Assembly (NCBI GenBank): GCA_964476705.1
Contig: CAYZBM010000015.1
Span: 1-29,938 of the forward strand
Direction of reading: 5' to 3'
Length of the DNA stretch: 29,938 nucleotides
Source: CAYZBM01 sp964476705
Lineage (GTDB): Bacteria > Pseudomonadota > Alphaproteobacteria > Rickettsiales > UBA6187
Below the pieces are notes generated by a model. That model did no database searches. It saw only the letters and a list, made by a program, of their open reading frames with translations, and had not been told where the DNA came from. Below are positions 7,324 through 15,140 of this stretch, in pieces. The translations under genes were made by a program, and so were the position numbers. Each line of letters begins with the position of its first letter. Position 1 is the first letter of the stretch.

Positions 7324-7390
7324 TAAATTAATAGAAGATTAACCAAATTATAATTTAGTTTAACAAGTAGTTTTATTTAGAGTAACAAAT

Positions 7391-8401
7391 ATGTTAGAAA
7401 AAATTGTCAATTATACTAAAAATTTTGAATTATCGGATATTCATATCCATTCTAATGAACCGATTGCGTTAAGGGTTCATGGTACTATTCACATTCAACC
7501 TGATGATTTTATTACCAGGGAATCTGTAGAGAACTTTATCGCCGAAATTTTAGATGAAGGTCAAAGAGCCCAATATGCCATCCAAAAAGATTTAGACTTT
7601 GCAATCCCAACCGCTGAATATCGTTATCGGGTAAATTTATATAACACCATTAATGGCCCATGTTTAGTATTAAGAAAAATTGAAACTCAGGCAACTCCAA
7701 TTGAAAAACTTGGTCTTCCTAAAGCCGTGATGGATGTTACCCATGCCAAAAATGGTTTAGTATTAGTAACAGGTCCTACAGGTTCTGGTAAATCAACAAC
7801 ACTTGCTTCAATGGTTGACCGCATTAATACTGAACGTAAAGAAAATATAATAACCATTGAAGATCCAATCGAGTTTATTCACAAAAGTAAATCTTCAATA
7901 GTTTCGCAAAGAGAAATAGGTAAAGATGCCGTATCTTTCTCTAGCGCCTTAAAAGCTTCCTTACGTGAAGATCCTGATGTGATCTTATTAGGTGAGATGC
8001 GGGACCTTGAAACAGTATCTTTAGCCTTAACTGCAGCTGAAACTGGTCACTTAGTATTCGCAACTTTACATACTAATGGCGCCCCAAGTTCAGTAAATAG
8101 GATATTGGACGTTTTTCCGGCCAGTCAACAAGCACAGGCAAGATCTCAATTATCACAATCACTACGCTTAGTAGTAACCCAACAATTAATTAAACGCGCA
8201 GATAGACCTGGGCGGGTAGCGGCCTTTGAAGTTATGGTTTGTAATGTTGCTGTTGCCAACTTAATAAGAGAAAATAAGATTTTCCAAATAGAGCATGCTA
8301 TGCAAACTGGAAAATCTTTAGGAATGATGACTATGGAGTCCTCAGTAAATGATTTAATCGAGAAAAAAATTATCAGATTAGAAGATGTGCAACATCATTA
8401 G
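7391..8401 (+). CDS. pilT: PilT, pilus retraction ATPase
   Basis: PilT is the hexameric cytoplasmic ATPase that depolymerises the pilus and gives twitching motility and retraction force. The 336 residues carry an N-terminal PAS-like region with SDIHIHSNEP, Walker A GPTGSGKST at 128-136, an Asp box (ITIEDPIEF), Walker B (DPDVILLGEMRD) and a His box (TGHLVFATLHTNGAP). The PilT-specific C-terminal region (ANLIRENKIFQIEHAMQTGK) matches the AIRNLIRE element required for retraction, which separates it from PilB. Length is typical. The first codons of fimT overlap its last 17 bases, so the two genes are probably translationally coupled. A weak Shine-Dalgarno (TTTAGAG) precedes the ATG. Confidence 0.96.
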   Translation: MLEKIVNYTKNFELSDIHIHSNEPIALRVHGTIHIQPDDFITRESVENFIAEILDEGQRAQYAIQKDLDFAIPTAEYRYRVNLYNTINGPCLVLRKIETQATPIEKLGLPKAVMDVTHAKNGLVLVTGPTGSGKSTTLASMVDRINTERKENIITIEDPIEFIHKSKSSIVSQREIGKDAVSFSSALKASLREDPDVILLGEMRDLETVSLALTAAETGHLVFATLHTNGAPSSVNRILDVFPASQQAQARSQLSQSLRLVVTQQLIKRADRPGRVAAFEVMVCNVAVANLIRENKIFQIEHAMQTGKSLGMMTMESSVNDLIEKKIIRLEDVQHH

Positions 8402-8993
8402 ACAATTTAAATTTAATTATAAGAGCTCTAATCCTGCTCTTTTAAAAGTCGCCCATACCGACGCTAGGTTAAGTACTGCAGGAGCAGAGTTTAAAAATAG
8501 CTCTCTGGGGTTTACTTTGCTAGAGCTATTAGTAGTAATTGCAATCATCGCAGTAATGAGCTTTGTTGCCCTACCCGACCAAACCAAAAAAACTAAAAGT
8601 CTATTTAATAATTTACAAAATGATATTATTGCTGAAGTAAATACCGCTAGAGAATATGCTATCTTACAAAGCAAGACTACAAGATCAGAAATTTCTACCG
8701 ATTCAGCAGGCATAAAAACCATAACTAACTATATTACCACCACTTCAACTACAACTTGTGATAACTCTGGCACATGGACTCAATTATCACATAGAGTTTT
8801 AAAGATTCCCGCAGGATATTTGTTATCAGGTTCAACTAGAGTCTGTAGTTATAGAGATGGGAGTTCATCTGGTGGAACAATTACTATTGCCAAAGATACA
8901 TTATCAACCGCTACAAATGTAGGAAGTGCTGTAATTAACATAATAAGTGCTACTGGTTTTGCAGACGTAACAATAAGTGCGGCTACAAATTAG
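8385..8993 (+). CDS. fimT: FimT/GspH-type minor prepilin with an inserted leader segment
   Basis: The product is a 202-residue minor pilin of the priming complex. The pilin signal is LG then FTLLELLVVIAIIAVMSFVALP, with Glu5 present, followed by a GspH/FimT-like domain containing two cysteines (TTTCDNS and TRVCSY). The leader is 42 residues long, far above the usual 5-25. Residues 16-40, encoded by 8430-8504, look like an in-frame insertion: removing them restores a normal 17-residue leader. The ATG at 8385 overlaps pilT by 17 bases, and I saw no better start closer to the pilin signal. It is first in the order fimT-pilV-pilW-pilX seen in many T4a pilus minor-pilin operons. Whether the long leader still allows processing by PilD is unknown. 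Confidence 0.85.
   Translation: MCNIIRQFKFNYKSSNPALLKVAHTDARLSTAGAEFKNSSLGFTLLELLVVIAIIAVMSFVALPDQTKKTKSLFNNLQNDIIAEVNTAREYAILQSKTTRSEISTDSAGIKTITNYITTTSTTTCDNSGTWTQLSHRVLKIPAGYLLSGSTRVCSYRDGSSSGGTITIAKDTLSTATNVGSAVINIISATGFADVTISAATN
8424..8504 (+). repeat. In-frame 75-bp palindromic insertion (RPE-like) flanked by a 6-bp direct repeat
   Basis: AGCTCT occurs at 8424-8429 and again at 8499-8504. The 75 bases at 8430-8504 are exactly 25 codons. The segment is visibly richer in G+C than its surroundings and has imperfect inverted ends (AGAGCT with TGCTC on the left, GAGCA with AGCTCT on the right). Its peptide contains LLKVAHTDARLSTAGAEF, which has the flavour of Rickettsia palindromic element peptides as I remember them. 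Assignment to a known RPE family is not claimed. Confidence 0.55.
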
Positions 8994-9022
8994 CAAATAT
9001 AAAATATTTAGAAGAGGTCTAA

Positions 9023-9475
9023 ATGTACGAAAAAAAATGTTCAGAGCAAGGTTTTACTTTAATTGAGGCCATAGTTGCAACCGGCATTATTGGCATAGGT
9101 TTTGTCGGCGTATTCAGTATGACTTCAGCCTCAGAAGAAATAATACGCAAATCTTTAACTAAACAAATTTTACAAATGCAAGCTGAGCAAATATTTGAGA
9201 ATATTGAAAATGATATTAGTAATATAGATAATTATAATTTTGATTTAATTAATTGTGACGATTTAGATAGTACTGATACTGAAATAACAACTGTAAATTT
9301 AAATAAATGGTGCCAAAGAATTAATGGTACGGTTATAAGTCCAACTACCAATGATAAAAGAATTATTACGGTAACTGATTTTTCTGAAGGCGGAAAAATT
9401 GTTGATATATTATTTGAAGCATATAATGGCCAAGTACAAATTGCCATGAAAAGAGTATATGACCATGCAAGCTAA
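9023..9475 (+). CDS. pilV: PilV-type minor prepilin
   Basis: The 150-residue prepilin has a 10-residue leader (MYEKKCSEQG) and the mature N-terminus FTLIEAIVATGIIGIGFVGV. This pattern, with FTLIEA and a glycine-rich helix, is typical of PilV/GspI minor pilins. The rest is a small mixed domain with cysteines at LINCDD and NKWCQRI. The Shine-Dalgarno AGAGG lies about 6 bases before the ATG. It overlaps pilW by 17 bases. In T4a systems PilV, PilW, PilX, FimT and PilY1 form the complex that starts fibre assembly and sits at its tip. The call rests on the pilin motif and gene order. Confidence 0.85.
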   Translation: MYEKKCSEQGFTLIEAIVATGIIGIGFVGVFSMTSASEEIIRKSLTKQILQMQAEQIFENIENDISNIDNYNFDLINCDDLDSTDTEITTVNLNKWCQRINGTVISPTTNDKRIITVTDFSEGGKIVDILFEAYNGQVQIAMKRVYDHAS

Positions 9476-10142
9476 TTTAAAAAATTTAGGCTTTACTTTA
9501 CTTGAATTAATATTAGCTATTGCCGTAGGTAGCATAATTATTGCAGCATCTTACGCTTCTTACATAAATATCTATAATTATTACAAACGTGTTGCCGCTA
9601 TATCTGAAGTTCATAGCGCAGGAATTACTACAATAAACTTATTAAGCCGTGAAATTAGAATGGCTGGCTTTCAAGCCGTAGATAGCAACATGTCATCAAT
9701 ATATGGAGATATAAATACTCCTATAGATATAGTAGATAGCGGGACAACTTTATGCTGTGATAGCATAACTATAATATACGACAAAGATATTAATACTCGT
9801 TATAAAAAACGTTTTTATACCGCAAGCCGTAGTAACCCTACGAGACAAGCTCTTTATCTTGATGTCAGCACTTGGGACGGAAGCGCTTGGCAATCAAGTT
9901 CAACCGCAGCATTAGTTGCAGATTATGTTGACGACTTACAATTTGTATCTCAAAAACTAAACGCTATAGGACAAGCAAACCTAGTTGATATATCTTTAAT
10001 TTTAGGTAGTAAAACCGCTTTAAATAAAACAGGCACTTATACAAAACCTAGTTACAGTTCAGGAAATAGAAGCATATCACTAACTGATAAATTTTATCAT
10101 AATGAATTTTTTTCAACCCTAAACATAAGAAATATAAAATAG
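9459..10142 (+). CDS. pilW: PilW-type minor prepilin
   Basis: The 227-residue prepilin has the leader MTMQANLKNLG followed by FTLLELILAIAVGSIIIAAS, with Glu5 present. The family segment NLLSREIRMAGFQ, shared by PilW/GspJ proteins, appears about 45 residues after the cleavage site and supports the specific call. Length is near the family norm, and there is a CC pair at TLCCDSI. The start overlaps pilV by 17 bases, so translation is probably coupled; an in-frame ATG two codons later is an alternative start. pilX follows after 5 bases. Confidence 0.88.
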   Translation: MTMQANLKNLGFTLLELILAIAVGSIIIAASYASYINIYNYYKRVAAISEVHSAGITTINLLSREIRMAGFQAVDSNMSSIYGDINTPIDIVDSGTTLCCDSITIIYDKDINTRYKKRFYTASRSNPTRQALYLDVSTWDGSAWQSSSTAALVADYVDDLQFVSQKLNAIGQANLVDISLILGSKTALNKTGTYTKPSYSSGNRSISLTDKFYHNEFFSTLNIRNIK

Positions 10143-10147
10143 TTTTT

Positions 10148-10669
10148 ATGAAAAACATTAGACAATATGAAAACACAGAATCTGGTAATATCTTAGTTAC
10201 CGCTCTTATTATGTTGGTCGTAATGACTTTATTATCTGTTGCCATTTTTAAATTTGCCTTAAGACAATCAAATACAACTAATAATAAATCTATTGACTCT
10301 GAATTATTTTATATAACTCAAACTTGTTTCCAAGATAGTAGAAATTGGTTTAGAACTCAAACCCGAACTCCGACTTTAAGTAGTATACCTCAATTTAGCC
10401 GAAATAATTTAACCGGATTATTTATTGATACAAATAGTACAAAAGTAACCTCTAAGTTAAGTAAAAATAATTACAGTTGTACAGTAGGCTATATAACCAG
10501 TCTTAGCAAAACAGAAAACTCCGCAGGCGAAGAAATTGGTAATAAAGGTGGCGAATATAATGGCAGCGCGGCTATGGATTTAGAAGATTATTACCAAATA
10601 AATGCAACAGGTACAGGTCCAAGCAATTCTGTTAAACAAATAAATACTATTATTTCTGTATATTTTTAA
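10148..10669 (+). CDS. pilX: PilX-type minor pilin-like protein
   Basis: The 173-residue protein has an N-terminal ESG then NILVTALIMLVVMTLLSVAI, the form of signal seen in PilX/GspK-like proteins. Residue 1 is Asn rather than Phe and residue 5 is Thr, so the conserved Glu5 is absent; lack of Glu5 is known for GspK-type tip pilins. A globular domain with two cysteines (QTCFQD, NYSCTVG) follows. Position between pilW and pilY1 agrees with PilX. The call is mostly contextual, with moderate motif support. Confidence 0.78.
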   Translation: MKNIRQYENTESGNILVTALIMLVVMTLLSVAIFKFALRQSNTTNNKSIDSELFYITQTCFQDSRNWFRTQTRTPTLSSIPQFSRNNLTGLFIDTNSTKVTSKLSKNNYSCTVGYITSLSKTENSAGEEIGNKGGEYNGSAAMDLEDYYQINATGTGPSNSVKQINTIISVYF

Positions 10670-10689
10670 TATAAAAAGTGAGCCTATGT

Positions 10690-11214
10690 ATGAAAATAAA
10701 AAATATATTATCTATAACAATTCCAATAATTTTTATCTTCTTAAATAATGCCTATGCTTGCGATTTAAAACAAATACCTTTTGGGCAAAATTTAACCGAA
10801 ATTATAAAATATTATAAAATAAACAGCAGTGTAAATGCACATATAGAACAATTAAAATCTCTACATAACGGTAGTTTTAAGCTTAGAGGAAGAGATTTTT
10901 GTCAAAAATTATCTCTAAGTAATATAGCAGAGATGATTATAAATGATGATAAATTAAAACAAATAAAAATAAAAAAAATAAATAGCATAGAACCTAATAG
11001 TTTATATAAGCTCGCAGTTGAAACTTTTGGTAAACAAAATAATCGCAGCAATTTATCCCAAAATGACCCAGATCATTTTAGAATATATTGGATAGCCGAC
11101 AATAAATTAGTAACTTATATAACTTATCTTCAAGGTAAGGAAGAATTTGAATTACTTGATATAACCGATGATTATAAGAATAGTCCTTATATCGAGAAGA
11201 ATAATAGTGAGTAA
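10690..11214 (+). CDS. Unknown secreted protein encoded inside the minor pilin operon
   Basis: The frame is open from a GTG at 10678, but the ATG at 10690 puts a clean signal peptide (hydrophobic core LSITIPIIFIFL, then NAYA) at the start, so I use it. The mature protein (about 151 residues) begins with Cys and has a second Cys in GRDFCQKL, so one disulfide is possible. The sequence before the first Cys is a poor lipobox, so lipidation is uncertain. The rest is Lys/Asn/Ile-rich with a hydrophobic strand-like stretch, RIYWIADNKLVTYITYLQG. I recognise no family. It lies between pilX and pilY1 on the same strand with short gaps (20 and 55 bases). A periplasmic or tip-associated accessory role in pilus assembly is the simplest inference. 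Confidence 0.75.
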   Translation: MKIKNILSITIPIIFIFLNNAYACDLKQIPFGQNLTEIIKYYKINSSVNAHIEQLKSLHNGSFKLRGRDFCQKLSLSNIAEMIINDDKLKQIKIKKINSIEPNSLYKLAVETFGKQNNRSNLSQNDPDHFRIYWIADNKLVTYITYLQGKEEFELLDITDDYKNSPYIEKNNSE

Positions 11215-11269
11215 TAAGGACAATTGAATAAATATATATTTAGATAGAACAAAAGGATGGTTTATTTTT

Positions 11270-14200
11270 ATGAAAAATATTGTACAGATATTACTTATAT
11301 CAATAGCAATATTATTTGCAAATATTGCCGTAGCTAAAACTCCACCACAAGGAGCAATAAATACTAACGTAAAATCTAATATTTTACTTATGTTAGATAT
11401 TTCAGGTAGTATGAATGACCCTGGTAATATAAATTCTTTGCCGGCCTCACCTAGAGATATAAAGTTTAATACTCTTGGTTATACAATAATTGCCGAAGAT
11501 TACGGCATGATAAAAATATATAATAGAACCGGTAGCTTAATTAATAGCTGGACACCTACAGACAGCGCAACTAATCCTATGGCAACAAGGTCTATAGCCT
11601 TAGATTCAAGTGATAATATTTATGTAATTGCAGATTTTTCACCAGAAATTAGGAAATATAGTTCTGAAGGGGTAGTCGATAGTAGCTTTAATTTAACTAT
11701 ACCTGAAAGTTCCTTAAATGATTCAGGATATTATGTTAAAGATATAGAAATCGATAAAGATAATAATATATATATAGTAGATGGTCAGGGTATAGTTATG
11801 AAATTTGACTCTACCGGAAATCTTCTAACTACTTGGAGCAATATTCCAGCAATTAATCTCTCTATTGCTAGCGATGACTTTATATATATTTCTACTACTG
11901 ACAACCAAATTAAAAAATATACTAGCTCAGGAGTAACAACTAATCTTGCTCCAACTGTTGGTGGCATTAGCTTAGATGCTCAAGCTATTAATATTTATGT
12001 TGATAATATAGGCAATATTTACGCCTCTCTATATTATGTCGATACGTCTGGTACAACCTTAGGAACTGTACAAAAATATAGCGCCACTGGTAATTTAATT
12101 ACCAATTATCCAACAATAGCTATCAGTCCTACATCCCTAGCTCAAGCATCTGACGGTTTAGTTTGGATTACTGATGAGGCTAATAATATTGTAGTTAATA
12201 CTAGTGGCGGTACTTTACCTTTAGAAGTTGATTCAAGTAATTCTAAATTTATTTTAGCTACAAATGCCATTAAATCAGTAATCAACGACGACACCATAAC
12301 TTCACGTTCTAATTTTGGATATCTAGAATGGTCTTCAAATTCCAGATTAGTACAAAGAATAGAAGAAGGCAGTAGTGCAGCTATTAGTAATACTCTAGAT
12401 AATACCTCTCCTGATGGGGAAACCAACCTCGCAGGCGCACTTGATTTAGCTCGAAGCTATTTTTTAGGTCCAGATAGTCCAAGAAATCCTGATATAAATT
12501 GCCAAGAAAATATCTTAATGGTGATAAGCGATGGCGAATGGAACACTCCTAGCGGAGAAACTCCGCAACAGATTGCTGATAATCTATATAAGCAATATAA
12601 AATTAAAACTTTTATTGTGGGATTCTTCGTTAATGAAAACAGTAATTATGTAACTTTAGCCCAAAGCGGAGGAACCTACCCTGACGCTCCAATATATGCT
12701 ACAAGTACCCAAGAATTAATCGATACTCTTTCAACTTACATCACCAAAGTAAATGAAAATAATTTAACTTTCGCTCCACCGACAATAATTCCAGGCTTAG
12801 GATCAGGGGATAGTATTGTTCAATCAGTATTTAAACATAGATCTAGACATCAGTGGAAAGGCCATTTATACCGTTATAGCTTAGATTCAAATGGTGACAT
12901 AGGCGATCTAATGTGGGATGCTGGCGACAAATTAAATCTCCGCCATGCTGATGATCGGAGTATTTGGACAGTTAATGATAATCTTGAGAATTCAAGTCTA
13001 AATAATTTTACCTTAGCTAATATAGGCAACCTAACTCCAGTTTTAAATTTAAATAGTGCTCCAGACTATAATGAAGCACAAATAACTAAGTTAATAAATT
13101 TCTTTAGAGGTAAAGATTCTTATAACGAATATACCTCAGCTTTAGATGAAGATAATATATCCTTAATTAGAGGCGAGCGTTGGAAACTAGCTGACATTTA
13201 TAACTCAAGAGCTGTATATGTTGGAGCTCCTCGGGCCTCCGCTTCATTAGGCAGGCCAATTACTACCGAGGATTATTATCGCGCAAGTTTAGGCTATAGT
13301 GAATTCCAAAAAAGTAATCTTTGCGGCACATCAGAATGTATTAATCGTAAAAAAGTTATTTATGCTGGAGGCAATGACGGCATGCTCCACGCTTTCAACT
13401 TGATAGATGGGGCTGAGTTATGGGCATTTATTCCCCCTAGCCTTTTACCAAAACTACCTAATGTTATTAGCCAACAAGATGGCAGAAGTATTAGTATTTT
13501 TGGTATTGATGGACAGCTTGCTATTAAAGATATTTATAATAGTACTGATACTTCATGGCATACTATACTTATTGGAGGCTTAAGACAGGGTGGAAATTCT
13601 TATTATGCTTTAGACGTTACCAATCCTGATGCTCCTAAACATTTATTCACTTTTGCAAGTTATCCAGAAGTAAATAAAGTTATTTACTGGAATGCAGATG
13701 GTACTAAAACAATATATAATACTAATAATACTATACCAGATGAATATAATTATTCAGGTCTTGGCCAGTCTTGGTCAACGCCAGTAATCTTAAATATTCC
13801 AATTGCTGGAGTAAGAAAATGGGTTGCCGCAATTGCTGGCGGATATAATAATGGAGTTAACACTACAGATGGTGCTAAATTATTTATTATAGACTTAGAA
13901 GATGGCGGTAAAATAATTAAAAAAATAGCTATACCTGACACCGATAGCACCAACAACATTACTAATTCTGTGCCGCCAGAAGTGACAGTTATTGATTCAA
14001 ATTCTACAATCAATTTTACAAATCAGGGCGCTTTATTATATTTTACCGATCTAGAAGGTAAATTATGGGAAGTAAATTTAATCGACAATAATGATCTTTA
14101 TGTAACTACCAAATTATTTGATGCTGAAAGCACTAATACAAACGGTAGATATTGCTTTAATAAAACTGCAGCAAGTATAACTAATACAGGCTTATTATAT

Positions 14201-14779
14201 CAATTTTTTGGTACAGGAAATATGAATAATATAGATGAAACATCTTCAACTATCCAAAATAGATTTTATGCCATAAAAGATACTTCTTTCCCTAACTTTT
14301 CTTTAAAAACTATGGGAACTGTAGCAGATTTATTTAATGCAACAAGTAATACGGTGCCTACAAGCACTACTGACGTTATATGTCCACTCGAGTCTCAATT
14401 AGGTTGGTATATAGATCTTGATAACAGTGAAAAAGTTGTAGCTAAGCCTGTATTATTTAATAATAATGTGATGGTAACCAGATATAACCCTAATAATAGC
14501 GACGTATGCTCATTAGGCAGTTCAAGACTAACCGAGCATAATTTCACCTGCGGTTCATTATCCAGAGATACTATTTTAGGTCAAGGCTTCCCAACAGAAC
14601 CAGTAATTTATCAAAATAAGATATATATTGGATTTTCAGGCCCTGATGATACTAGTGGCAACAGTGGGGGTACAGCCCTTCCCCCTGGTTTTACGAAAAA
14701 AAACAATATTATCACCGGAACCCCTCCTATATTAAAACCAGGTCAGGTTACATCAAAATCCTGGTGGGAGATTTTCTAA
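11270..14779 (+). CDS. pilY1: PilY1-like pilus tip adhesin with VWA domain and C-terminal propeller
   Basis: PilY1 is the large tip-associated protein that primes pilus assembly and mediates adhesion and surface sensing. The 1169-residue product has a signal peptide (about 1-22, ending AVA). A von Willebrand A domain opens with the MIDAS motif DISGSM at 43-48. From about 60 to 318 the sequence is instead a series of NHL/propeller-like repeats (SGNLITNYP and SEGVVDSSF type units). The VWA fold then resumes at SKFILATNAIKSVI, with its MIDAS threonine near 384 (GETNLAGAL) and aspartate near 421 (ISDGEW). From about residue 694 the PilY1 beta-propeller begins (VIYAGGNDGMLHAF, then ALDVTNPDAP). 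The Shine-Dalgarno AAAGGA is well placed. It ends the first pilus operon. The identification is strong, and the propeller inserted in the VWA domain is unusual. Confidence 0.92.
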   Translation: MKNIVQILLISIAILFANIAVAKTPPQGAINTNVKSNILLMLDISGSMNDPGNINSLPASPRDIKFNTLGYTIIAEDYGMIKIYNRTGSLINSWTPTDSATNPMATRSIALDSSDNIYVIADFSPEIRKYSSEGVVDSSFNLTIPESSLNDSGYYVKDIEIDKDNNIYIVDGQGIVMKFDSTGNLLTTWSNIPAINLSIASDDFIYISTTDNQIKKYTSSGVTTNLAPTVGGISLDAQAINIYVDNIGNIYASLYYVDTSGTTLGTVQKYSATGNLITNYPTIAISPTSLAQASDGLVWITDEANNIVVNTSGGTLPLEVDSSNSKFILATNAIKSVINDDTITSRSNFGYLEWSSNSRLVQRIEEGSSAAISNTLDNTSPDGETNLAGALDLARSYFLGPDSPRNPDINCQENILMVISDGEWNTPSGETPQQIADNLYKQYKIKTFIVGFFVNENSNYVTLAQSGGTYPDAPIYATSTQELIDTLSTYITKVNENNLTFAPPTIIPGLGSGDSIVQSVFKHRSRHQWKGHLYRYSLDSNGDIGDLMWDAGDKLNLRHADDRSIWTVNDNLENSSLNNFTLANIGNLTPVLNLNSAPDYNEAQITKLINFFRGKDSYNEYTSALDEDNISLIRGERWKLADIYNSRAVYVGAPRASASLGRPITTEDYYRASLGYSEFQKSNLCGTSECINRKKVIYAGGNDGMLHAFNLIDGAELWAFIPPSLLPKLPNVISQQDGRSISIFGIDGQLAIKDIYNSTDTSWHTILIGGLRQGGNSYYALDVTNPDAPKHLFTFASYPEVNKVIYWNADGTKTIYNTNNTIPDEYNYSGLGQSWSTPVILNIPIAGVRKWVAAIAGGYNNGVNTTDGAKLFIIDLEDGGKIIKKIAIPDTDSTNNITNSVPPEVTVIDSNSTINFTNQGALLYFTDLEGKLWEVNLIDNNDLYVTTKLFDAESTNTNGRYCFNKTAASITNTGLLYQFFGTGNMNNIDETSSTIQNRFYAIKDTSFPNFSLKTMGTVADLFNATSNTVPTSTTDVICPLESQLGWYIDLDNSEKVVAKPVLFNNNVMVTRYNPNNSDVCSLGSSRLTEHNFTCGSLSRDTILGQGFPTEPVIYQNKIYIGFSGPDDTSGNSGGTALPPGFTKKNNIITGTPPILKPGQVTSKSWWEIF

Positions 14780-15140
14780 AGAGTCGGAGGTACAATTAGA
14801 AAATATAGTATAGTAGATTAATAGTAAATCGCTGATTTGCTAATGATTGAGTGTAAAATATAGTATTTCTTAATTGAAACGAATGTATTTATGGATCCCG
14901 AATAAAACATAAAATAGTATTGTAAGTATATGTTTTTTCGGGATATGTAGCATTATAGAAAGAATTTATTATATATGTATTTTACTGTCAATTCTTTCTT
15001 AATCTACTATACCTTAATCTTAACGCGAAAGAACTCACACAATCAATAATATCAACTTAAGAAAAAATTGATAGAAAGTAAGTGATATCAAGCTCTCCCT
15101 CATCCTGGGTATCTTGCTGAGGTCACCATCACCTAACCGC
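14780..15140. other. Intergenic region between pilY1 and the ankyrin gene, mostly a mobile-type repeat
   Basis: The 361 bases contain the 203-bp repeat element at 14809-15011. The remaining 129 bases, up to the ankyrin gene stop, show no open frame, tRNA-like fold or clear terminator. The two flanking genes converge here, so the hairpins of the repeat may serve as terminators for both. Confidence 0.6.
14809..15011. mobile_element. MITE-like 203-bp element with 12-bp terminal inverted repeats
   Basis: The element begins TATAGTAGATTA (14809-14820) and ends with its exact complement TAATCTACTATA (15000-15011). It contains three hairpins: 14823-14841 (8-bp stem), 14895-14944 (16 pairs with one bulged T) and 14957-14999 (perfect 10-bp stem). 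No open frame is present. Positions 14861-15011 align without gaps to the complement of 27443-27593, with 131 of 151 bases identical by my count. Terminal TA on both sides would suit a TA-targeting (IS630/Tc1-like) transposase, but that is inference. Confidence 0.65.

Noticed and set aside
11241..11251. TAGATAGAACA shared by the pilY1 and second PilM-PilN leaders (24709-24719)
   Set aside because: Shared 11-mers are expected many times by chance in AT-rich DNA of this length, and the distances to the start codons differ.
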